From an uncultured Eubacteriales bacterium (GTDB lineage Bacteria; Bacillota; Clostridia; Oscillospirales; CAG-382): a stretch of DNA of 64,000 nucleotides. Both the position numbers and the translations under genes were made by a program. Each line of letters opens with the position of its first letter. Positions within the stretch are counted from its first letter, which is position 1. The stretch spans positions 12,089 to 76,088 of the forward strand of contig CAKSCV010000012.1 of NCBI GenBank assembly GCA_934444645.1, read 5' to 3'. The notes below the pieces were generated by a model that saw only the letters and a program-made list of their open reading frames with translations, searched no databases and was not told the origin of the DNA. Below, piece after piece: positions 26,359-33,774 of the stretch.

Positions 26359-26387
26359 ATTATATCAAAAAACAAGGCTTGACGCCA
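26359..26387 (-). promoter_or_regulatory. Promoter of the glycosidase gene (activator-dependent form)
   Basis: On the - strand a TATAAT (26364-26359) lies 34 bases before the start codon. No good -35 is seen at the proper distance; instead the proximal TACACAAAT repeat (26388-26396) abuts the -35 position. This is the layout of an activated promoter. Confidence 0.5.
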
Positions 26388-26407
26388 TACACAAATTGCG
26401 CTATAAT
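26379..26407 (+). promoter_or_regulatory. Promoter of the araC-type gene
   Basis: TTGACG (26379-26384), 17 bases, TATAAT (26402-26407). The tandem repeat site overlaps the spacer and the start of the transcript, so a protein bound there would repress this promoter while helping the divergent one. Confidence 0.7.
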
Positions 26408-26417
26408 ATACACAAAT
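26388..26417. promoter_or_regulatory. Tandem 9-bp repeat site (copy 2), 21-bp period
   Basis: TACACAAAT at 26388-26396 and again at 26409-26417, exactly 21 bp apart, between the glycosidase and araC-type genes. Both AraC proteins and LytTR regulators bind tandem direct repeats with this period. Confidence 0.65.
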
Positions 26418-26459
26418 TTATGATTTTGATATTTTATTGACAAAGGAAGTGCGGAAAAT

Positions 26460-27302
26460 ATGTTGAGCAAACGAGAGAACACGGAAAGCTGGCCGAAGTT
26501 TTATCGGATTCCTACCGTAGTTATGGAAAACCGTATTTTTGTCGTAGAAACCGGTTATAACAAGGTACCTCCGGGAACGATGCAGTCTATGACAAGAGAC
26601 CTGTATATCATCCACTATGTTCTTTCCGGCAAAGGATTATTTATGCATGAACCGTTCGGTGCAGGCGACGGCTATATCGTCGTGCCGAACGAAAAAGAAG
26701 TTATCGTTGCCGACAAAGAAGATCCGTATGAGAGTTATTGGATCATGTTCCGCGGCGCGGACGCACATTTGCTGTTAAAGGAATGCGGACTGCCGACGCA
26801 TAACAGTGTGTTTCATTTTGAAAACAGCGCAGAATGCATTCGTATTATACAGAAAAACTTAGCGGATACATCGGAAAATCCGTTTGCGGAAAACGCAAAA
26901 ATGTATGCCGCCTTTTATGAAATCTTAGCGTTACATATGGAAACCAACACACGGAATCTCACTTCTTCCAAATCGGACATAACGGAAAACGTCGCACGGT
27001 TTATCCGCGAAAACTATACGCATACCGTCAAGATCAGCGAGCTTGCCGAGAAAAATTTTATTTCGCAAAGTCACTTGATTTCGCTTTTTCATGAACGTTA
27101 CGGCGTGTCGCCGCAGGAATACCTGCTTTCGGCGCGTATCGACCGAGCCAAAGAGCTGTTAAAGAACAAGGATGAGAGCATAAAATCTGTGGCGCTGTCG
27201 GTCGGCATTGAAAATTCGCTTTATTTTTCGCGTCTGTTTAAAAAGAAGACCGGCGTTACACCAACTGAATTTGCCAAACGAGTACAGAACATCAATGCGT
27301 AA
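26460..27302 (+). CDS. AraC family transcriptional regulator
   Basis: A 280-residue regulator: N-terminal cupin-like sensor domain (LYIIHYVLSGKGLFMHEPFG and YIVVPNEKEVIVADKEDPY) and a C-terminal pair of HTH motifs (VKISELAEKNFISQSHLISL; SIKSVALSVGIENSLYFSRL then FKKKTGVTPTEF). The sensor type usually binds sugars. It is divergent from the GH63-like gene and is the most obvious candidate for its regulator. ATG 26460 follows AAAGGAAG. Confidence 0.9.
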   Translation: MLSKRENTESWPKFYRIPTVVMENRIFVVETGYNKVPPGTMQSMTRDLYIIHYVLSGKGLFMHEPFGAGDGYIVVPNEKEVIVADKEDPYESYWIMFRGADAHLLLKECGLPTHNSVFHFENSAECIRIIQKNLADTSENPFAENAKMYAAFYEILALHMETNTRNLTSSKSDITENVARFIRENYTHTVKISELAEKNFISQSHLISLFHERYGVSPQEYLLSARIDRAKELLKNKDESIKSVALSVGIENSLYFSRLFKKKTGVTPTEFAKRVQNINA

Positions 27303-27525
27303 AGGCTGTTTGCTGACGCTTTTAAGGGCGATAAAGCGGCTCGGATTGAACCGTCCCAGAAGCAGCTTCAAAATCGAAGGTTGGGAGGTCAGCCTCGGAA
27401 ACGAAATCGAAAAAAGTTGATAAAATCTTCAGATTGCCTCGGCAAGCTGTGCGTTTTAACGGGAATACGTACATATTATGTTTTTTCACTTGATAAAGCC
27501 GCACTTTATACCGTTCCACTGCTTT
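27303..27525. other. Intergenic region, no supported gene
   Basis: About 220 bases between the araC-type gene and the WYL regulator's upstream element. The - strand reads LPTFDFEAASGTVQSEPL, a string that reminds me of stray ORFs in other Clostridia genomes, but there is no start or family to support it. No terminator-like hairpin was recognised. Confidence 0.4.
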
Positions 27526-27570
27526 GCAGGAACAGTATACCAAGAAGCATGTGCCAAATAAGGCACCTGT
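27526..27570. promoter_or_regulatory. Element shared with the helicase operon promoter (copy A)
   Basis: Begins GCAGGAACAGTATACCAAG and continues with a small dyad GTGCC-aaataa-GGCAC. A closely similar element, GCAGAAACAGTATACAAAA followed by GCACC-aaaagt-GGTGC, lies at 37200-37243 in the promoter region of the helicase-MoxR operon. It sits 22 bases upstream of the WYL gene's -35. Confidence 0.45.
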
Positions 27571-27592
27571 CAGTATCTTGCAAACAAATGTA

Positions 27593-27621
27593 TGGACTTT
27601 TGCGGAAAACTATGGTACAAT
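27593..27621 (+). promoter_or_regulatory. Promoter of the WYL regulator gene
   Basis: TGGACT (27593-27598), 17 bases, TACAAT (27616-27621). It lies 32 bases before the start codon, so the leader is short. Confidence 0.55.
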
Positions 27622-27653
27622 AGATGTATCATCAAGAATCGGAGGAAAACGCC

Positions 27654-28637
27654 ATGGACAGCCTTGAACCGAAAAAGTTAGCTCTTTTGCGGATTTTGCA
27701 GATCCTTCACCAATACAGCGACAGCGATCACCCGTTAAAGCAGGAAACCATTGCCCGTTATCTGGATGTCGATTACGGAATCACGCTGGAACGCAAAGCC
27801 ATCAGCCGCAACTTGAAATTGTTGAATGACACGGAATTTGAAATCTGCTTTGGCAAAGACGGCTGTTATCTGTTGCACCGGACGTTTGAAAACGCAGAAC
27901 TGCGTATGCTGATAGACAGCGTTCTGTGCAGCAAATCCATTCCGGCAGGCTATTCCAAGGATCTGATTGACCGCCTTTGCACCCTTTCCAATCAATATTT
28001 CAAGGCTAACGTCAAACACATCTATACCGTTGACCAATGGAACAAAACGGATAACCGCGCGTTGTTCCTAAACATCGACCTCATCAACGAAGCCATTGAA
28101 AATCACCGCCAACTTCGCTATACATACAATAAATACGGCATCGATAAAAAGCTTCACCGGTCCTCGACACAGTATGTCAGTCCGTATCAGATGATTTTAC
28201 ACAATCAGACTTACTACCTCATGGCATACAGCAGTTTTTGGAAAAACATTGTTTTTCACCGCATTGACCGCATGACCGACATGGAGATCACCGACCGCCC
28301 CGCCACGCCCATAAACGGCTTAAAAGGATATGAAAACGGAATCGACTACAAAGAGATTTCTTCCGCTTTGCCGTATATGTACACCGATAAGCCGGAACGG
28401 ATCGAATTTATCTCGGACATGAGTATTACTGATCAAATTGTGGATTGGTTCGGTCATGACATCGTTATGACCAAGGACGCGGAAAACCCGAAAAAGGTTC
28501 GTGTGCGCGTCAAGGCCAGTCCCAAAGCCATGAAACACTGGGCCATGCAGTATATCGACCATGTGGAGATCACGTATCCCGAATCCCTGCGAAAAAGCAT
28601 CCAAAAAAGCTTAAATGAGGCTATCAAGAAATACTGA
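27654..28637 (+). CDS. WYL-domain transcriptional regulator
   Basis: A 327-residue regulator with an N-terminal winged HTH (LALLRILQILHQYSDSDHPL, then IARYLDVDYGITLERKAISR) and a central WYL ligand-binding domain (RQLRYTYNKYG, YVSPYQMILHNQTYYLMAYS, IVFHRIDRMTDMEIT), plus the WYL C-terminal extension (RVRVKASPKAMKHWAMQY). WYL regulators often control phage-defence or stress genes and may sense nucleotide signals. ATG 27654 has GGAGG eight bases upstream and is preferred over an upstream ATG at 27624 that lies at the transcription start. It is followed by a strong terminator, so it is monocistronic. Confidence 0.9.
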   Translation: MDSLEPKKLALLRILQILHQYSDSDHPLKQETIARYLDVDYGITLERKAISRNLKLLNDTEFEICFGKDGCYLLHRTFENAELRMLIDSVLCSKSIPAGYSKDLIDRLCTLSNQYFKANVKHIYTVDQWNKTDNRALFLNIDLINEAIENHRQLRYTYNKYGIDKKLHRSSTQYVSPYQMILHNQTYYLMAYSSFWKNIVFHRIDRMTDMEITDRPATPINGLKGYENGIDYKEISSALPYMYTDKPERIEFISDMSITDQIVDWFGHDIVMTKDAENPKKVRVRVKASPKAMKHWAMQYIDHVEITYPESLRKSIQKSLNEAIKKY

Positions 28638-28642
28638 ATAAC

Positions 28643-28687
28643 AAAAGCAGCAGAATCGCCGGTTTTTTTGCGATTCTGCTGCTTTTT
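28643..28687 (+). terminator. Terminator after the WYL regulator gene
   Basis: A 17-bp perfect stem (28643-28659 with 28670-28686), arms AAAAGCAGCAGAATCGC and its complement, with a T-rich 10-base loop, followed by TTATAG. Works in both directions. Confidence 0.9.
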
Positions 28688-28756
28688 ATAGTATATCGTT
28701 AATCCGTATCCAAATAACACCGACAGTGCTTGCTGTAATCAAAACGGAGCACCGGT

Positions 28757-28846
28757 TTATCGCACTTTTTCGGTTTCTTCGCCGCATACCGGACAGCGGA
28801 CAATGCGGTATGAACCGGTCGCATAGTCAGTAAAGCGGACATGAGG
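28757..28846 (-). pseudogene. Zinc-ribbon-like remnant
   Basis: A 29-codon open stretch reads DYATGSYRIVRCPVCGEETE with a CPVCG knuckle. It has no start codon of its own and lies just beyond the stop of the 231-residue gene. It looks like the 3' end of a lost small zinc-ribbon gene; chance cannot be excluded. Confidence 0.35.
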
Positions 28847-28852
28847 TTTCCT

Positions 28853-29548
28853 TTATATTTGTTTCAACAAGTTTGTAACGGAGTCCGGAATCCATCCGAA
28901 AACTTCTTTACACTTTTCACGATACACTTGCTTGGTATACTGTTTATTACTGCTTTCAATAAAACCTTTTATGTATTGCTCTGCATTTTGAGATAAGCTC
29001 TTTCGTGCAAAACCAAAATCATATTTGCTAATTGCATCTAATGAAAAAATCGCGAGTTTTGCATGTGTATAACATGGTTTAACCAAATTGATACGTTCCG
29101 AAAATTCAACAACAGGCAGAGTTTCAACATTCTTTTTTCGAAGAATGTCCGTTTCGTTTTCGTATTTGTCTTTCATTTCTTTGGTTAAGCCGTTGCTGAA
29201 ATCCTTTTGTTTATTAAAGCTCCCATTCAAAAGATATGCTTTAATTAAAAAAGAGAGATAGTATTCATTGTCGTTCGAAAGACAAATGTCAAATCCACCG
29301 CGCCCTGTTTCGTGAAAATATAGCTGACCAAAGCGATTCTTTTGCTTTTCACTTAAATGCGTATTACAATCAGGAAATTTTTCTTTACTGTAATAGTAGG
29401 CTTCCACCCAAAGCGGCTCAATTACCGTACCACGCACTTCGATTTTATAATTTTGGATTAACGCACTTCCGATTTTTTGTAAAGCTCCAACCGCTTGATT
29501 TTCGTCACTCGTTTTAAGACCACTTAACAGTTGTTCCAACTCTTCCAT
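28853..29548 (-). CDS. Hypothetical protein, 231 residues
   Basis: No family recognised with confidence. It contains conserved-looking segments RGTVIEPLWVEAYYYSKEKF, PDCNTH, LYFHETGRGGFDICLSN, and a lysine-rich C-terminal half. The first part is faintly like alkyladenine DNA glycosylases in motif order, but this is weak. It has its own consensus promoter and is more AT-rich than the housekeeping genes, so it is probably an acquired gene. The start ATG 29548 has TGGAGGATT upstream. Confidence 0.6.
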   Translation of the reverse strand: MEELEQLLSGLKTSDENQAVGALQKIGSALIQNYKIEVRGTVIEPLWVEAYYYSKEKFPDCNTHLSEKQKNRFGQLYFHETGRGGFDICLSNDNEYYLSFLIKAYLLNGSFNKQKDFSNGLTKEMKDKYENETDILRKKNVETLPVVEFSERINLVKPCYTHAKLAIFSLDAISKYDFGFARKSLSQNAEQYIKGFIESSNKQYTKQVYREKCKEVFGWIPDSVTNLLKQI

Positions 29549-29604
29549 TTCAAAAATCCTCCAAAATTCGATTTAGCAATCTTTCCAAAGGCCTTGCCGA
29601 CTTT

Positions 29605-29633
29605 ATTATAACACAACAGACATAAAATGTCAA
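29605..29633 (-). promoter_or_regulatory. Consensus sigma-A promoter for the 231-residue gene
   Basis: On the - strand TTGACA (29633-29628), 17 bases, TATAAT (29610-29605): a perfect match to consensus, about 57 bases before the start codon. Confidence 0.85.
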
Positions 29634-29647
29634 TGTTCTGATAATTT

Positions 29648-29818
29648 TTAATCCCATACCCAAAGCACGACCACCGGCCCAGCACCGGTGACTTCCTTTC
29701 CGGCTGCCGTAAACCGATACCTTTGGTATGGCTCCACAGCCGTTTTGGCAACGCCCTCTCGCTCGGATAATTCCTTTACCAACTCAGCTGTGGAAAATTC
29801 TGTTAACTCCGGTTTCAT
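29648..29818 (-). CDS. BC1881-like small protein, 56 residues
   Basis: Reads MKPELTEFSTAELVKELSER, then EGVAKTAVEPYQRYRF and ends PVVVLWVWD. This is the pattern of the short BC1881-type proteins found in phages and integrative elements; function unknown. ATG 29818 has a perfect AGGAGG with 5-6 base spacing, so it is a separate start even though the frame is also open upstream into the cPPR-like remnant. Confidence 0.65.
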   Translation of the reverse strand: MKPELTEFSTAELVKELSEREGVAKTAVEPYQRYRFTAAGKEVTGAGPVVVLWVWD

Positions 29819-30065
29819 AATAACCTCCTGCTTTCGGTACCGATCCATTTCACGCCGCATATTCTCGCGTCCAAGCGGATTTATGGTGTGAAGCCTTATC
29901 GGATAATAGCTCTCGCATTCGGCAAACCAATCGATCAGCTTGATTCCGTCGCCGCCGTCTGCCGCAAAGTCTCTCAAGTCACGGTCTCTGTCGATGACAT
30001 CCATCGGTACGTTTTTTTTCGCATTCAAGAACGGTTTGCTTGACTTCCTTCACCAGGTTTTGCGT
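29819..30065 (-). pseudogene. Frameshifted cyclic-phosphate-processing receiver (cPPR) gene remnant
   Basis: One frame reads DLRDFAADGGDGIKLIDWF and then YPIRLHTINPLGRENMRREM, the signature of the cPPR receiver-like domain. The preceding helix (LVKEVKQTVLECEKK) is in another frame; the switch is at a run of eight A residues (around 30012-30020). The normal N-terminus with the first Asp is missing. It is therefore a decayed gene running into the BC1881-like gene. Confidence 0.6.
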
Positions 30066-30149
30066 TCTTCTCGGCTGACCGCAATATGGTTTCCTATGTA
30101 CCAATCCTGAATCCTAAAGCTGCTTTTTTTCATATAAGCCACTTTTCGA

Positions 30150-31007
30150 TTACACAACTGCTCTGTCGGTATCCCAGCTGACGCAGTGCAAGCCGCCGCC
30201 GGCTTTGGCGATTTCGGGAATGAGTACCAGCACAATCTTTTTGTTCTCAAAAATCTTTTCAGCTGCTTTGACGGCCTGTTCATCTTTCGGAATACCGAAA
30301 ACCGGCAGAAAAATCCGATTCGCTGCTTCAAGAAAATTCAAGTAACAACCGACTGCACTGATCCCTTTTGCCGGTTCATACGGAAAATCCATGACGCGCA
30401 AGCCGTGATTTTCCAATACAGTCCGCAGTTTTCGGTCAAACCCGGTCTTGCTCTGCGGTTCGTTGCAGATAACCGTGTCTTGCCCCGCAAAACGCACCAT
30501 GCCGTCCGCGTGACCGGTCATATCGCTTTTTAGAGACGGAATCAGAATCAAATGGTCTGACCGAAGCGCTCTTTTTAATTGTCTCACCAAATCATAACGG
30601 GATATTTGCGGATTTTCGGAAAAAACGCGGTCGCTGACGATACAGGTATCGGTAACCGAATCGTATACAACATTGCCGCCGTCCAAACGAATGTCAACCC
30701 ACTCATCACTTTCGCAAATCGGGTCTCGTGAGCGGAGCGGCGTAAAGGTCAGTTTATCGGTTCTTAAATCCGTCCGTAAATCCGGGCGGTCTTTCAAATA
30801 AGACGGGTCATATAGAAACGTGCATAATCGCGAATTTCTTGTTCGTACCGGCATAAAATCTCTGACCCAAACATCTTTTGTGCCGGAAATAAAGCCGTAA
30901 TCCACATGATTTTGTTCGAGTGCCTTGAAAATGTTTTGGGCATCCTCGGGATAAAGCTCGGGCAAAAGAGAAGAAAAACAGAGCATACGCGTATGGTTTT
31001 CTTTCAA
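30150..31007 (-). CDS. Agmatine deiminase / peptidyl-arginine deiminase family protein
   Basis: Hydrolyses the guanidinium group of agmatine-like substrates. Catalytic landmarks: DVWVRDFMPVR, IRLDGGNVVYD, LKSDMTGHADGMVRFAG and, near the C-terminus, GGGLHCVSWDTDR with the nucleophilic Cys. At 285 residues it is shorter than usual AguA (about 365), mainly at the N-terminus, so the substrate may differ. The start is TTG 31007 with AAGGAG eight bases upstream; an ATG at 30986 is an alternative. No polyamine genes lie next to it. Confidence 0.85.
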   Translation of the reverse strand: MKENHTRMLCFSSLLPELYPEDAQNIFKALEQNHVDYGFISGTKDVWVRDFMPVRTRNSRLCTFLYDPSYLKDRPDLRTDLRTDKLTFTPLRSRDPICESDEWVDIRLDGGNVVYDSVTDTCIVSDRVFSENPQISRYDLVRQLKRALRSDHLILIPSLKSDMTGHADGMVRFAGQDTVICNEPQSKTGFDRKLRTVLENHGLRVMDFPYEPAKGISAVGCYLNFLEAANRIFLPVFGIPKDEQAVKAAEKIFENKKIVLVLIPEIAKAGGGLHCVSWDTDRAVV

Positions 31008-31072
31008 CGGATTCACTCCTTTTCAGCCAAAAATCGGTTTTTCCTTGTTCAAAATCACATTTTAACGCGCTT

Positions 31073-31237
31073 TCATCCGTGATAAAAATCGGTCGCCAAA
31101 ATGTTGCTTCTCGGGATGTTAAACATAGCCATGACGATCTCGCCGGCCGTGTATAAATCGGTCGATTCAACGACAATTTTGTGCAAACTGCCGCTGCATC
31201 CGGGAAGCGGAAAATACATTACTTCAAATTTTTGCAT
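31073..31237 (-). CDS. Small protein, 54 residues, end of the MoxR-VWA operon
   Basis: Reads MQKFEVMYFPLPGCSGSLHK and ends SNILATDFYHG. Unknown family; predicted mixed alpha/beta and soluble. ATG 31237 has AGGAGG nine bases upstream. It lies 72 bases downstream of the VWA-protein gene on the same strand, so it may be the last member of that operon. Confidence 0.6.
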   Translation of the reverse strand: MQKFEVMYFPLPGCSGSLHKIVVESTDLYTAGEIVMAMFNIPRSNILATDFYHG

Positions 31238-31309
31238 AAGGTTGTTCCTCCTACGTTTTTTTGTGTTATCAGTATAGCAGGCTTCATGTACCGTTTTCGT
31301 CACATACAT

Positions 31310-32671
31310 CTATACGTCGGAAAGTATTCTTGCCGTTATTCCCCAAGGCGGCGTAATTTCTTCGTTGTTGATAAGCCAGAAAACAGGAAGTCCCCTGGCT
31401 TTGCTTTCCGGCGGAAAAGGGGCATACCCATCGGTAAGAATAATGACGCACGACGGCATTTCCGGACTCATTTTTTTATAAATATAGTCGAATATGACAG
31501 CAAAATCCGTTCCTCCGCCGCCAATCGGCCGAATCCCTTTGAATTCTTCAAAATTTTCAAACGGCTTCGGCGGCACAACTTCGGCATCGAAAAAGCCTAA
31601 AAACCCTTTCAGACGGCCGTTAAACTGCTCAATTGCGCCGTTTATCTCGTCAAATGCTTCGGACACTTCCGTATCCGACATCGAACCGGAGGTATCCACC
31701 ATAAACAGGATATTTCTCACCGTTTCTTCTTTTTCGTTGAAATCCGGCAAGAAAAACGGACTGTCGTCAAAGCGTCTGTCGGGCGGCATAAACGAATAAT
31801 CGGTTATTTCTTCACAGATAAAATGATGCAACAGCGTCCGCCAGTCGGTCTGCGGCCTCTTTAACTGTTTCCACAACCGTTCGGCAAACTGCGGCAATGT
31901 TCCCCGGCTGTGATTCCCGTTTCGAACGGTTATCGCCTGACACGCATCGATCACGTGTTTTTGCCATAAATCGTCAAGATACTTGCTGTCCTCCCTCGTG
32001 TCCCAACGGGAATGGTCGTCAAAGCTGTCCCGAAAAAATCCAAACGAGGCCGGAGTCCGGCTTTCTCCTCTTTTTCCGGGGAAAGAGCTGTTTGGGGACA
32101 AAGAGCCGTCTGGCTTATTCCCGTTTTTTGCTTTTCCGGATTTTTCATTTACCGATTTCGATTCTTTGCCGGCATGGTTTCCCACGGACAGAGGTTCTCT
32201 CCCTTTGGGAAAAGAGGATGCTTGCAGCATGGCATAGACTTGTTCTGCCGTATAGCAAGCTCCCTCTTTCCCATCCGGCGCGGTATGCGCGGCAACGCCG
32301 TAACGCCGTGTGGTAATCGCTGACAGATTGCCGTTTTCAGAATAAAGAATGTTGGAGTTGACCACGATATCGCACGCACGGTCGAAAACGTTTTTGTCTT
32401 TGCCGCGCGCTCGGAAACAATGCCGCAAAGCAACGTGTAGTATTTCGTGACAAAGCACAAAATCAAGCTCGGAATCCTTTAACGTATCCAAAAAGGCCGG
32501 CGAAAAGCAGATCCGTTTGCCGTCGGTCGCCACGGTTTCACAGGTTTCGTCAAGGGAAAACAGCATGTGCATAAGAAGCAATCCGTAAAAGCCGTTGCGG
32601 ACAAGAATCCGTATGCGTGCATAACCCAAACGCTTTGCATATTCGTTTATTTGGTGACTAGACACTTCCAT
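31310..32671 (-). CDS. VWA-like zinc-peptidase protein (DUF2201 / COG3864 type)
   Basis: A 453-residue two-part protein. The N-terminal part has the zinc motif in FVLCHEILHVALRH (residues 71-84) and RACDIVVNSN. After a polar Ser/Lys/Asn linker (about 155-215) the C-terminal VWA-like domain has the MIDAS motif FMVDTSGSMSDTE, GFFDAEV and IGGGGTDF. Such proteins pair with MoxR AAA+ ATPases, which load or remodel the VWA partner. Its start overlaps the MoxR gene by 14 bases, supporting joint function. Substrate unknown. Confidence 0.87.
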   Translation of the reverse strand: MEVSSHQINEYAKRLGYARIRILVRNGFYGLLLMHMLFSLDETCETVATDGKRICFSPAFLDTLKDSELDFVLCHEILHVALRHCFRARGKDKNVFDRACDIVVNSNILYSENGNLSAITTRRYGVAAHTAPDGKEGACYTAEQVYAMLQASSFPKGREPLSVGNHAGKESKSVNEKSGKAKNGNKPDGSLSPNSSFPGKRGESRTPASFGFFRDSFDDHSRWDTREDSKYLDDLWQKHVIDACQAITVRNGNHSRGTLPQFAERLWKQLKRPQTDWRTLLHHFICEEITDYSFMPPDRRFDDSPFFLPDFNEKEETVRNILFMVDTSGSMSDTEVSEAFDEINGAIEQFNGRLKGFLGFFDAEVVPPKPFENFEEFKGIRPIGGGGTDFAVIFDYIYKKMSPEMPSCVIILTDGYAPFPPESKARGLPVFWLINNEEITPPWGITARILSDV

Positions 32672-33773
32672 TGAGCCATCTTCCCTTATCGTTCAGCCAT
32701 TTGACAAATTCCGGAATATGAAACATTGTCTGTGTAAACTCCTTGCTGATATTTAAGTAGTTATTGAACAGCACCGATGAAAAGTCTGCCGGCATACGCA
32801 GAGCATACCGCACGGAATTGGATAAACGTTCCATGCTATCCGAATGACTTGCGGCGTATGCGGTCATGCTTGACGTGAGCGCATACAGCGCGTCCGTTTC
32901 TTTCGGCAAAGCCGGCATTTTTCCATCGAAAATATCTTCTATGGACGGAAGCGTCGCATACACGCGGTCCCAGGTGCGGAATTCTGCCGCCGCGCCGGTT
33001 CCGATAAGCCCGGCGATTAACGGATATGCTTTTGGAAGGCTTTCTTCAACATAATTCAGAATATTGCTTACCATTTCCCAGGAACGCGGCGTCGGAAAAG
33101 CTGCATCGTCATTCGACGGCTCAAACTGCATAAGCCTTTGCCTTTGAAACGATAAAAATCCAATCACTTTCTCATGAATGCCGTTTTGCAGCGCCCATTG
33201 GAGCCAGGACTCAAATTCCACCTCCATTTCGATATGAAGCAAGCGGTTAGCAAGCGCTTTGGGCATTTTTACGGCAACGGAACGGTCGGTCACACGGTTT
33301 CCGGCGGCAAAAATGATGCAATTGTCCGGCAGTTTATGTTCCCCGACCGTGCGGTCGAGCGTTATTTGATAGGCTGCGGCCTGTACCGACTGGGGTGCTG
33401 CGGAAATTTCATCTAAAAACAGAATGTTGATAACCTCTTCTGACGGATCCATTTGGAAAATTTGCGGTCTTAACCATATGGCGAGCGTCTTGTCGGCGTT
33501 CGCCGTCGGGATACCGCGCAAATCGATCGGGTTGAAGAGCAGCAGCCGGACATCCGTCACAACCACCCGTTTTCCGGTCGTTTGTCCGATCTCACGCGCA
33601 ATCTGCCGCACACCCTGCGATTTGCCGACACCCGGCGCTCCCCAGAGCATGACAGACGGCATCTTTTGAAGCGGCACTTTGTTTTGGATGAGTTTGCTAT
33701 ATGTTTTTGATAACACCCGGACAGCTTCGCCGATGCTCATTGTTGGAATTCCCGCTGTATGGATATCTGCCAT
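32658..33773 (-). CDS. MoxR-family AAA+ ATPase
   Basis: A 371-residue AAA+ ATPase: Walker A WGAPGVGKSQGVRQ (residues 44-57), Walker B NILFLDEISAAPQSVQAAAY, sensor-1 like FAAGNRVTDRSVAVKMPKAL with the arginine finger region LANRLLH. The MoxR group acts as chaperone or activator for VWA proteins, one of which is encoded next. It begins one base after the stop of the helicase gene, with AGGAG in front, so all four genes form one operon. Confidence 0.9.
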   Translation of the reverse strand: MADIHTAGIPTMSIGEAVRVLSKTYSKLIQNKVPLQKMPSVMLWGAPGVGKSQGVRQIAREIGQTTGKRVVVTDVRLLLFNPIDLRGIPTANADKTLAIWLRPQIFQMDPSEEVINILFLDEISAAPQSVQAAAYQITLDRTVGEHKLPDNCIIFAAGNRVTDRSVAVKMPKALANRLLHIEMEVEFESWLQWALQNGIHEKVIGFLSFQRQRLMQFEPSNDDAAFPTPRSWEMVSNILNYVEESLPKAYPLIAGLIGTGAAAEFRTWDRVYATLPSIEDIFDGKMPALPKETDALYALTSSMTAYAASHSDSMERLSNSVRYALRMPADFSSVLFNNYLNISKEFTQTMFHIPEFVKWLNDKGRWLNGSV

Positions 33774-33774
33774 T

